Positions 1-6,111 of a stretch of 9,604 nt of DNA are shown here, piece by piece. Location: NCBI GenBank assembly GCA_937895515.1, contig CALAYS010000091.1, positions 1 through 9,604 of the forward strand, in the 5' to 3' direction. The notes beneath the pieces are model-generated. The model was not told where the DNA came from. It saw only the letters and a program-made list of their open reading frames with translations, and searched no databases. This stretch comes from an uncultured bacterium. Lineage in GTDB: Bacteria; Patescibacteriota; Minisyncoccia; Phycocordibacterales; UBA9973. How positions within the stretch are numbered: the first letter of the stretch is position 1; each line of letters begins with the position of its first letter. A program made the translations under genes and the position numbers.

Positions 1-823
1 CGTCGCACAATATGGGTTTGATACTGTGATTCATTGAATAACCTAAATTTGATATTGAAGAATCTCCCTTTTCCAATATTTGAAGAGTGCGAGTGATGTT
101 TTCTAAATCTTCCAACTCTTCAAATTTCTTTGAAATAGATTCATCTGAAGAAAGAATAGGAAGTTTGCCTGCAGATCTTAAAGGAATAAACCCATAAAAA
201 TGATTGCATAATTTTATTATTTTTTCTTCGGGTGCCTTCTCCAAAATAGCCTCTTGAAGTTGTGAAAGAACTTCGCGGGCTAAGCCTATATTTCTCGAGG
301 TCACCATTCCAATTGGAAGCTTTTTTTCATCAAGACCAAGAGAACAAATAGCTGCCTTGGTAGTTTTTTCACCACATAAAAGATCAAGTAATTCATCGAT
401 AGAATTAAAAGTATCTGAAGTTGAACTTTCAGATATTTCTGCTGATGAGAAATCTGGTGTTTTTTCTCCAAAAGAAAAAATACTATAATGGTCCATTCGA
501 TGCTCAAAACGATCTCTAAATGACCAAACATTTGCAGTCATGCGTTTAAAAGTTGATAAAAATGAGGCAACACATTTTTCTTTCGAGGGGAAAACTTTTT
601 CTGAAATCTTGCCTTGAAGTCCAGTTTTCCCAGATCGGGAATAAAGAACATATCCTTTTGAAACTTGGTGTAAAGCATGCATGACGTAAAATTTATTCGA
701 ATTTTTTTCTAGCTCTACTTTAATAAGGGTACATATCAGCGGCGAATTATCATCGAATAAAATTTTTGTATACTGATCTGTGATGCCCGAATCTAAAATA
801 TAGCCTTCGCTCACGATGGGCAT
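1..823 (-). CDS. Poly(ADP-ribose) polymerase, N-terminal part (WGR + regulatory domain); 3' end beyond window
   Basis: This reading frame is open from an ATG at 823 to the left edge, giving 274 codons without a stop. Residues about 8-118 match the WGR domain of PARP1-type enzymes, including FYVMHALHQ, the loop YSRSGKTGLQGK, and FPSKEKCVASFLSTFKRMT followed by NVW. Residues about 140-270 match the PARP regulatory helical domain: KLPIGMVTSRNI followed by AREVLSQLQEAI, then LCNHFYGFIPL, then a helix leading into IKPILCD. That is where the ADP-ribosyltransferase fold should begin, so the catalytic domain must lie left of the window. PARPs with this architecture sense DNA ends and add poly(ADP-ribose) from NAD+; homologues occur in some large DNA viruses. 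An in-frame TAG lies upstream with no other ATG in between, and the next Met (48) is inside the WGR domain, so 823 is the start. The W and R of the WGR signature are replaced (SGK). Catalysis cannot be judged from this fragment. Confidence 0.88.
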   Translation of the reverse strand, partial: MPIVSEGYILDSGITDQYTKILFDDNSPLICTLIKVELEKNSNKFYVMHALHQVSKGYVLYSRSGKTGLQGKISEKVFPSKEKCVASFLSTFKRMTANVWSFRDRFEHRMDHYSIFSFGEKTPDFSSAEISESSTSDTFNSIDELLDLLCGEKTTKAAICSLGLDEKKLPIGMVTSRNIGLAREVLSQLQEAILEKAPEEKIIKLCNHFYGFIPLRSAGKLPILSSDESISKKFEELEDLENITRTLQILEKGDSSISNLGYSMNHSIKPILCD

Positions 824-870
824 TGGCGTAGCCGGCGTTCGCGCAGTGTCTCTTTTGTGTTGGACCCAGG

Positions 871-889
871 ATTGATTAACCTAATCAAT
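871..889. repeat. Inverted repeat upstream of the PARP start
   Basis: The arms ATTGATTA (871-878) and TAATCAAT (882-889) are perfectly complementary around a 3-nt loop. The element lies about 48 nt upstream of the PARP ATG. Its TTGAT/ATCAA core is shared with the larger inverted repeat in front of the SF1 gene at 6072-6099. A regulatory role is inference. Confidence 0.5.
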
Positions 890-899
890 TTAAAATTGC

Positions 900-922
900 G
901 TTAGTTTTCACTAAAAACTAAC
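900..922. repeat. Inverted repeat, 9-bp stem
   Basis: The arms GTTAGTTTT (900-908) and AAAACTAAC (914-922) pair perfectly around CACTA. The element lies between the other two inverted repeats of this spacer. It could belong to the 3' untranslated region of the upstream gene or to the PARP promoter region; the sequence does not decide. Confidence 0.5.
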
Positions 923-953
923 CTTTCCAACGGAAAAGTATTTAAAAGACATC

Positions 954-984
954 CTTCAAAGAAATCACTTCTGATTTCTTGAAG
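954..984 (-). terminator. Hairpin overlapping the stop of the Pro/Arg-rich gene
   Basis: The left arm (CTTCAA 954-959, a bulged A at 960, GAAATCA 961-967) pairs with TGATTTC (972-978) and TTGAAG (979-984), making 13 pairs with a 4-nt loop. The TGA stop of the minus-strand gene (965-967) lies in one arm. In mimiviruses, transcripts are cleaved and polyadenylated at such hairpins. Applying that rule here is inference, supported by a similar hairpin at the stop of the SF1 gene. Confidence 0.5.
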
Positions 985-1777
985 CAACTGCCGCCCACGA
1001 TCTTGGTTCCTTAACTTCGTTTTCTTGAACCTTAATCTCTACTGGGGGATGTTGTTGCGGTAAAGCTTTCGGAGCGGGGTTTTGCCGAGAAGTTTTTCCT
1101 GATGATGCAATTGGATTATGTTCATTTCGAGGAGGCCTTTGAGCAGAAGTCGAACCAGAGTTCGAATTGCGCTGATATGGCTTTATGGTGTTTCCAACAC
1201 CATGGACCGCTGACTCATTCTGGCGGGGCCTTGGAACCGGGGTTGCGTTGTATGATTGATTGTTCTTCGGGGGTCTTGGAACGGAAGCCGTTTCGTTGGA
1301 ACGAGGCCTTGATACAATGGTCGGCTCATAATAATGGGGTCTTGAACCAGGAATTCTTCCATAAGCATGATCGGGTCGAATTCTTGATTGGGGGTCCGTG
1401 TCGTAAACCGGTGTGAATTGACGGGGCTTCGGAACAGGAATTGTACCGTGGGCCTGATCATTTTGAGCGGTTCTAATCGGAGCCCTTCTCCAATTAAAAT
1501 CGCGCGCCGCGTTTTTGTTGTCACGGAAAGGTGAATCCGGAACCTTTTTTACCTCAGGTTTTTGGGGAACATCGCTATCGTTAGTAGGATGCACTCCATA
1601 AACATTTCTGATAAGGAAAGGCATCAGCTCGTCGTCAATAGTATATTCTTTCTGAAGTTCCTCAATAGGATCGAAAGCCCAAGAGGTTGAAGTAAAATTG
1701 TCCATTTCGTTGATGGCAAAATCTTCATCCGCAAGAGCAAGGTGACGCTTGGCAACAGTTGAAACAATAGAAGTCAT
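965..1777 (-). CDS. Proline/arginine/asparagine-rich, probably disordered protein with C-terminal SWAAVAS motif
   Basis: A 270-residue protein of no family I recognise. The frame can be extended five codons to a TTG at 1792, but the first ATG is at 1777, which suits a eukaryotic virus. Residues 1-60 look partly structured (a mixed hydrophobic and acidic stretch ending FLIRNVYGV). Residues about 65-250 are low-complexity, with loose repeats of 12-15 residues built on Pro and Arg, for example IPVPKPRQ (113-120), VSRPRSNE (155-162), SVPRPPKN (165-172), TPVPRPRQ (179-186) and QRPPRNEH (213-220). The C-terminus is EPRSWAAVASRNQK (257-270). It has no Cys, membrane segment or signal peptide. Its G+C is visibly higher than its neighbours, partly because of Pro/Arg codons. 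It lies 68 nt downstream of the SF2 helicase gene on the same strand and has a hairpin on its stop. A scaffold or RNA-protein contact role is possible but unproven. Confidence 0.62.
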   Translation of the reverse strand: MTSIVSTVAKRHLALADEDFAINEMDNFTSTSWAFDPIEELQKEYTIDDELMPFLIRNVYGVHPTNDSDVPQKPEVKKVPDSPFRDNKNAARDFNWRRAPIRTAQNDQAHGTIPVPKPRQFTPVYDTDPQSRIRPDHAYGRIPGSRPHYYEPTIVSRPRSNETASVPRPPKNNQSYNATPVPRPRQNESAVHGVGNTIKPYQRNSNSGSTSAQRPPRNEHNPIASSGKTSRQNPAPKALPQQHPPVEIKVQENEVKEPRSWAAVASRNQK

Positions 1778-1825
1778 TGCAAAAGAGATCAAATATGCCC
1801 ACTTTTATTTTTTGACGGTAAAATC

Positions 1826-1837
1826 GATTCCGGAATC
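1826..1837 (-). repeat. 12-bp perfect palindrome just after the SF2 helicase stop
   Basis: GATTCCGGAATC is its own reverse complement and begins about 9 nt beyond the TAG (1846-1848) of the minus-strand helicase gene. It lies in the 68-nt gap before the next gene. By analogy with the hairpins at the other two gene ends it may mark the transcript end; it is short and this is a weak inference. Confidence 0.35.
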
Positions 1838-1845
1838 AAAAAGAC

Positions 1846-4800
1846 CTATTTTTCGTCTTGTATTAAGATATATGGCTCATAAACGCGACCTTCTTTTCTT
1901 AATTTTTCAATCAATGTTTCTTGGAATACATCAGACATATTAACAAAAGAGTCCCATAAATAATATATGTTCACTTCTTCGTCACTGAGACTCTTAACAT
2001 AAGATTCTGGTTGTTCGGCTTTGATACTTTCACGCTTATATTCTATGCTTTCTTTTGCATTTTTTGTTTTAGAACCCTTTTCTGTTGGTGGGTATAATTT
2101 TTCTTTAACTGCAATCTTAATACGATCTTTTTTCTTGATAGATTTTAATTCTTTTCCTCTTCGATTCATTCTTCTATCCCCAGTAGAGCTATTAATTGCA
2201 GCTTCTTCTGCTTGATCAACAACTCTAAAACTTCCGTCTTGAAGAATGGTTCCATAAAGTTGGAATTTCTCATATCCTGCTATTTCTGAATCTATTTGTT
2301 CTTTTATCATTTTACGGTAATCTTCATATTCTTCAGGAAGAGGAAAACGCCATCCGAGAGTTTCAGCTGGACGGAAAATTCTCAACCGGTGTGGATCTCT
2401 ATGTTTAGTTGGTATATTATGGGATTTTTCTCTTTCAGATCTGATAACCATAACATGCACATATGCTGTTTTATGTGGGTCTTCTTGGTCAAAAATAAAA
2501 AGATATCCTTTGTATATGTCTATTAGTTCCTGAATAGATTTTGCAGGTTTTGTTTCTAGAATAATGGAACGATGAAATAAACCCATGACCAATTCTTCCA
2601 AAATTTTAATCTGTTTCCAACGAGATAAATTTGACACAGGTTCTACCGAACTGTGTCCCATTCCTTGATTATTCTGAAATAAAGAGAGAATATCATATTC
2701 TATCATGTCACCTGATTTTTTAAGAAAATAATCTGACATTTTACGAGTTGTGACTGTTAGTTGGGGAAAATCGTAAATGGAAATATTATGCACCATTGTG
2801 GGATGGCCAGTATTAGAAAATCTTTGAAGATAGAGTCCATTTTCTCCCATTTCGATGGAAAGTTTTTCTCCCAAAGGAGTGGTTATATATTGGCCGCGAG
2901 CTTGAAAACGGAAAATAACTTCTTCTATATCTTCTTTGGTACTTAGAGGAAATAGAGTATCTATTTCTTGATAAGAGACGGAGCCATGTTCTAAAAGAAT
3001 TTTTTCCAATGCAAGTAACGTTTTTTCTGGATCAATATAGAGGCAATTATAAGTCGAATAGTCAATAGGATCAGTCTCGAACGGCACATATCCAGGGACT
3101 GTTAATTCTGTCCATGAAGGAGCAAAATCTTTCATGGAATGATATTTTGTCAAAAAGCCTGCGTCATTATTTTCTATGTTGCGAGAACGATTGATATTAT
3201 TGTCAAGTGCGCAAACCTTCATCATAAACATAACTTGTTTGATCGAAATTTCTTTTTGGATTGCAATTCTCATGGTTTGAACATCAACATTTTTTGTTTT
3301 ATCTGGACCTCTATCTATTTCGTAATCAATACAATGTCTATAAATGTCGACAACAATTTCGGTTGCCTTCTTAAATTCGGGAGAGTCAATAATAAGACCA
3401 TCATTTAAGGCCTTATTGATGAGATACTTTTTCAAGTCATTATGTCCTGTTACTCTCAGAACACGGTTGATAGCTTGAATCATGCCTGCAAAATGCCAAT
3501 CTGGAAAAAGAAGGTGCATTCTTCTACAATGATAAACATTGATTCCATCCCTTGTTTTAGGAGATCCAACCAAGACCTTAATATATTCCCCATTTACATT
3601 TTCCGGGTGATTGAAAAGGGAAAGAATTGCTTCTTGACGTGCATCTGTTCCAAATGCGCGACTAGTGATAAGAGCAACACGTCGTTTTTTTTGGAAACTC
3701 TCCTTTATTTTTGTTCTACTCTGATTAGTAAAAATTGCATCAATATTGCTGTCAACAAATTGCTCATATCCAAACAGAGAAAATATTAATGTTATAAATT
3801 TAACACCTGGATTTTCTACCACACTGTCATAAATAAAAGAGCAACCCGGACTTTTAAGTTCTATGTCTATAATATCTCTAAGTTTTCCTGATATTCTTCC
3901 TAAATTGGAGAGGTCGCCCCCATTCTGAATCCATTCATGAAAGAAAATGTATTGGCCTCGCTCTTCCCAACTAATAAAACCTGGGTAATTTTTCCACTTT
4001 AGCTTCGCACCAATTTCCTCAATATAATCAGCCGATGTAGTCACATGACCACGAATAATAGGAAAAACCGATACACCTACATTTTTGGAGGTTGAATTAA
4101 AATAATCAGCCGTTGAATCTATCATTTCGTACTGTGAAAGCTGAAGATCCCCCATTTTGCTCAGATACATTGGAACACGAGTTTTTATTTTTTCGTAATG
4201 ATCTTCTGCCGGATCGAAAAGACCTAAAACTTTAACATTATTTTCGAAAATAAATGGAGTTCCCATGTAATTAACACGTGCGTTACTTAATTTCGCTTTG
4301 ATAAATGATATTTTGCCTCTGAAATATGGTTCGAGGGCTGAGAGTCGAGGTTCAATATTTAAAGGTATTTGTCTGTCCATGGGCAGCAAAAGATTAAACA
4401 AATTAAAGGCTTCTTCTATTCCGTTTGTCATGGGAGTTGCTGTGATGGCACATATTTTTATTTTTGGCGCTAGATGACACAATCGCATATATTGTTGATA
4501 CATTTTTGTAGCATCTGGTTTGAGGATATTATGAATCTCATCAAAAATAATTATATGCCTTTGATATTTGGCCGCAATTTGGTCATCATCCATTCCTTCT
4601 AATTTAGACGCAAATGCTTTATAAGTTTCTGGAATATACCAACTGCTTAAACTTTGGTTTGCTCTTCGGCGACGTGCTTTTTCTGATATTTCACCTGTTT
4701 CCAAAGAAGCATCTGCACTATATTCTCCGACCGGTGTACATTTATTTAAAATTTGCCCGTTCACTTCATTAATTAGAGTTTTTGATAATTCAACAATAAT

Positions 4801-5070
4801 GGTGCGCTGAAAAGACCCAACACCTTTGAAATGTTCTGCAGCACCAATAAAAGCGCATGTTTTACCAGTTCCAGGTTCATGAATGTTTACTATCCGATCA
4901 CTCATTGCCATAAGCCTCACAAAAAGATTTTGATGACGAAGAAGTGTTCTCTTTGTATCTATTTTCTCGTCGTCTAATGGAACTAAGTCATTGAATTCTT
5001 TTTTTGACGTGATTATTCGCTGAATGTTGGGATCATCCATTGAAGGATAAACAGGAATGTAATCTTCCAT
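1846..5070 (-). CDS. SF2 (SNF2-like) viral helicase/NTPase of the VETF/NPH-I (D6/D11) group
   Basis: A 1074-residue protein starting at ATG 5070 and ending at TAG. The helicase core is in the first half: RHQNLFVRLM (45-54), Walker A HEPGTGKT (64-71), Walker B DEIH (177-180), motif III TATPM (210-214), the motif V-like TRDGINV (506-512) and motif VI QAINRVLR (532-539). The HExGTGKT and TATP forms are typical of poxvirus D6 (early transcription factor small subunit) and D11 (NPH-I, transcription termination) and their larger asfarvirus and iridovirus relatives, whose length is close to this one. Such proteins act with the viral RNA polymerase in the virion or cytoplasmic factory. The second half (about 545-1074) is unassigned; residues about 690-750 resemble a winged helix, and 965-1020 is Lys/Arg-rich. 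Motif VI has Asn where QxxGRxxR is usual. Whether it works in initiation, termination or another step cannot be told from sequence. Confidence 0.92.
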   Translation of the reverse strand: MEDYIPVYPSMDDPNIQRIITSKKEFNDLVPLDDEKIDTKRTLLRHQNLFVRLMAMSDRIVNIHEPGTGKTCAFIGAAEHFKGVGSFQRTIIVELSKTLINEVNGQILNKCTPVGEYSADASLETGEISEKARRRRANQSLSSWYIPETYKAFASKLEGMDDDQIAAKYQRHIIIFDEIHNILKPDATKMYQQYMRLCHLAPKIKICAITATPMTNGIEEAFNLFNLLLPMDRQIPLNIEPRLSALEPYFRGKISFIKAKLSNARVNYMGTPFIFENNVKVLGLFDPAEDHYEKIKTRVPMYLSKMGDLQLSQYEMIDSTADYFNSTSKNVGVSVFPIIRGHVTTSADYIEEIGAKLKWKNYPGFISWEERGQYIFFHEWIQNGGDLSNLGRISGKLRDIIDIELKSPGCSFIYDSVVENPGVKFITLIFSLFGYEQFVDSNIDAIFTNQSRTKIKESFQKKRRVALITSRAFGTDARQEAILSLFNHPENVNGEYIKVLVGSPKTRDGINVYHCRRMHLLFPDWHFAGMIQAINRVLRVTGHNDLKKYLINKALNDGLIIDSPEFKKATEIVVDIYRHCIDYEIDRGPDKTKNVDVQTMRIAIQKEISIKQVMFMMKVCALDNNINRSRNIENNDAGFLTKYHSMKDFAPSWTELTVPGYVPFETDPIDYSTYNCLYIDPEKTLLALEKILLEHGSVSYQEIDTLFPLSTKEDIEEVIFRFQARGQYITTPLGEKLSIEMGENGLYLQRFSNTGHPTMVHNISIYDFPQLTVTTRKMSDYFLKKSGDMIEYDILSLFQNNQGMGHSSVEPVSNLSRWKQIKILEELVMGLFHRSIILETKPAKSIQELIDIYKGYLFIFDQEDPHKTAYVHVMVIRSEREKSHNIPTKHRDPHRLRIFRPAETLGWRFPLPEEYEDYRKMIKEQIDSEIAGYEKFQLYGTILQDGSFRVVDQAEEAAINSSTGDRRMNRRGKELKSIKKKDRIKIAVKEKLYPPTEKGSKTKNAKESIEYKRESIKAEQPESYVKSLSDEEVNIYYLWDSFVNMSDVFQETLIEKLRKEGRVYEPYILIQDEK

Positions 5071-5098
5071 TTCTCAGTTATTATTTTAATAAAAAGGA

Positions 5099-5118
5099 TT
5101 CGAAAAAATTTTTTCGAA
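5099..5118. promoter_or_regulatory. 20-bp perfect palindrome upstream of the SF2 helicase start
   Basis: TTCGAAAAAATTTTTTCGAA reads the same on both strands and lies 29-48 nt upstream of the helicase ATG at 5070. Nearly the same palindrome recurs at 9440-9456 and, cut by the window edge, at 9594-9604. The position suggests a promoter element or operator. It could instead be a dispersed repeat element. Confidence 0.5.
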
Positions 5119-5299
5119 CAGGTTTATACCAAGCCATGCATCCCGCACCATGTCAAACCTCTCTTCCATCCGAAGAAGCCACGCCTATACGTTGAACACC
5201 GCTAAATACAACCTATTATTTGGTATTTGTTTAAAAGTCTATTAAACTCTTCCCCAATACCTTGCCCATTAAAACCTCAAAAGATGAACCCGTTTTTTG

Positions 5300-5338
5300 A
5301 TGCCCTTCCAACGATCTTTCGATCAACTGAAAGCCCAT
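5300..5338. repeat. Conserved stem-loop, array unit 1
   Basis: The outer pairs are ATG (5300-5302) with CAT (5336-5338). A CC/CC mismatch follows, then CTTCCA (5305-5310) with TGAAAG (5328-5333), one mismatch, and GATC (5313-5316) with GATC (5321-5324) around TTTC. The A-T outer pair replaces the G-C pair of units 2-4, a compensated change. Confidence 0.65.
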
Positions 5339-5486
5339 AAAGTTTCTTCCCTCAAACAAAACACATAAATTTATGATCAGAGCATCTGCTCTTATCGCAT
5401 GTATCTTATTAGAGGAAATAAGCCTTTTCCCTTGACATCACACCCAAAAAACCTCCGAAGAGGAAAACAATTCCTTTGTTTTTATG

Positions 5487-5525
5487 GTGCCCTTTCAACG
5501 ATCTTGCGATCGACCGAAAGCCCAC
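5487..5525. repeat. Conserved stem-loop, array unit 2
   Basis: GTG (5487-5489) pairs with CAC (5523-5525). After a CC/CC mismatch, CTTTC (5492-5496) pairs with GAAAG (5516-5520), and CGATC (5499-5503) pairs with GATCG (5508-5512) around TTGC. Just before it, CCTC/GAGG (5452-5463) and AGGAA/TTCCT (5461-5475) form two alternative small hairpins. Confidence 0.65.
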
Positions 5526-5669
5526 AAAGCTTGTTTCTCCAAACCAAACACGCGAGCCCATAATTAAAGCTTACAGGCTCTTGTATTTTCTGTTCGAAAA
5601 AACAGTCTTTTCCCTCAGCACCGCACCCAAAAAACCCCAAGAGAGGAAAACAATACCTTTGTTTTTTTG

Positions 5670-5708
5670 GTGCCCTTTTAATGATCTTGCGATCTATCAA
5701 AAGCCCAC
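5670..5708. repeat. Conserved stem-loop, array unit 3
   Basis: GTG (5670-5672) pairs with CAC (5706-5708), with the same CC/CC mismatch inside. CTTTT (5675-5679) pairs with AAAAG (5699-5703), and GATC (5683-5686) with GATC (5691-5694) around TTGC. Compared with unit 2 the C-G pair has become T-A on both arms. Confidence 0.65.
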
Positions 5709-5857
5709 AAAGTCTCTAAACCCGCAAACTGGACACACGCTCACTTGGCTTCGCCAGCGCACAAACCCATGTCTCCGTTCGGATAAACAAACTTTTTCCC
5801 TTGACACCACACCCATAAAAAACCTTCGAAGAGGAAAACAGTTCCTTTGTTTTTAAA

Positions 5858-5887
5858 GTGTCCTTTTGAAATTTATCAAAAGCCCGC
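5858..5887. repeat. Conserved stem-loop, array unit 4
   Basis: GTG (5858-5860) faces CGC (5885-5887) with one G-T wobble. A 2-nt mismatch follows, then CTTTTGA (5863-5869) pairs with TCAAAAG (5876-5882) around AATTTA. The GATC apical stem is gone, but the lower stem has lengthened. Shortly after, CAAAAGCTTTTG (5900-5911) is a perfect palindrome. Confidence 0.6.
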
Positions 5888-5972
5888 GAGTACTATAAAC
5901 AAAAGCTTTTGCAATATGTTAAAATAATACCCTCCCGCGACACTGCTCCCACAAAAAACCTTTTTTCAAGGA

Positions 5973-5991
5973 AAAATCCAACCTGGATTTT
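5973..5991. repeat. Inverted repeat, 8-bp stem, 3-nt loop
   Basis: AAAATCCA (5973-5980) and TGGATTTT (5984-5991) are fully complementary around ACC. It lies at the end of the repeat array, some 120 nt before the SF1 start. A further A/T palindrome, eight A, TA, eight T, is at 6023-6040. Confidence 0.5.
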
Positions 5992-6071
5992 ATTGTGAAC
6001 ACCTTTTTTAAAATGGCTTTGTAAAAAAAATATTTTTTTTTAATTTTTACCGATATATTAGAAATGAATTA

Positions 6072-6099
6072 TTTGATCTATTTGTCGAAATAGATCAAA
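6072..6099. promoter_or_regulatory. 12-bp inverted repeat directly upstream of the SF1 gene
   Basis: TTTGATCTATTT (6072-6083) and AAATAGATCAAA (6088-6099) pair perfectly around GTCG. The right arm ends 12 nt before the ATG at 6112, with TATAAT between the two. It is either a DNA-level element at the promoter or, if transcription starts upstream of it, a stable hairpin in the 5' leader that could restrain translation. No experiment in hand separates these. Confidence 0.55.
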
Positions 6100-6111
6100 C
6101 ACTTTTATAAT

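Larger units (their letters stand above)
824..964. other. Intergenic spacer rich in inverted repeats
   Basis: This spacer separates the stop of the Pro/Arg-rich gene from the start of the PARP gene, both on the minus strand. The part next to the PARP start (about 824-850) is unusually G+C-rich; the rest is A+T-rich. Three inverted repeats follow each other (871-889, 900-922, 954-984). No ORF of useful length is seen. It probably holds the 3' end of one transcript and the promoter of the next. Confidence 0.7.
5265..5964. repeat. Degenerate tandem repeat array, about four units of 136-186 bp plus a remnant
   Basis: Units begin at a CCC followed by an A-rich run and CC: about 5265, 5443, 5626, 5812, and a remnant at 5948. 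Spacings are 178, 183, 186 and 136 bp. Each full unit carries, in order, GAGGAAAACA plus CCTTTG (clear in units 2-4), a stem-loop around TGCCCTTT and AAAGCCCA, a variable segment, and TTTTCCCTTGACACCACACC (clear in units 1 and 3, altered in 2). The variable segments often hold a further small hairpin (CTTATT/AATAAG at 5405-5422; CTGTT/AACAG at 5590-5605). Unit 4 is shortened and more diverged, and the fifth copy keeps only its first bases. Pithoviruses are known for short intergenic hairpin repeats arranged in tandem; belonging to that class is inference. Confidence 0.82.
5071..6111. other. Long intergenic region between divergent genes
   Basis: This gap of more than 1 kb separates the starts of two genes transcribed away from each other, so it must hold both promoters. 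The edges are A+T-rich with palindromes close to each ATG. The middle (5265-5964) is a degenerate tandem repeat array with conserved stem-loops and is richer in C on the plus strand. The stretch 5119-5264 shows nothing I recognise apart from a weak inverted repeat (AAATAC at 5204 and GTATTT at 5223). No convincing ATG-initiated gene or tRNA is seen. Confidence 0.75.

Noticed and set aside
1102..1416. 104-codon ATG-initiated plus-strand ORF antisense to the Pro/Arg-rich gene
   Set aside because: It lies wholly inside the longer gene and has no recognisable domain. The local G+C richness of Pro/Arg codons keeps stops out of several frames.
965..1777. PAM2 motif (poly(A)-binding protein contact) near residues 13-20 of the Pro/Arg-rich protein
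   Set aside because: The spacing of Leu, Ala and Phe does not fit the PAM2 pattern and the following Pro is missing.
1778..1792. Upstream TTG start for the Pro/Arg-rich gene
   Set aside because: Non-ATG initiation is not expected in a eukaryotic virus, and an ATG lies five codons downstream.
5482..5700. 72-codon minus-strand frame in the repeat array
   Set aside because: It is closed by a stop in unit 2, is not maintained over the other units, and looks like a by-product of the repeats.
5476..5856. 126-codon open frame across the repeat array, with an internal repeat of about 61 residues
   Set aside because: It has no ATG (it opens at TTG), and the same frame is broken by stops in unit 1. 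The repeat period is kept near a multiple of three only between some units. The stem-loop covariation explains the conservation better than coding.
5265..5964. CRISPR array
   Set aside because: Units are about 180 bp, diverged and internally structured, without short identical repeats and uniform spacers, and there are no cas genes.
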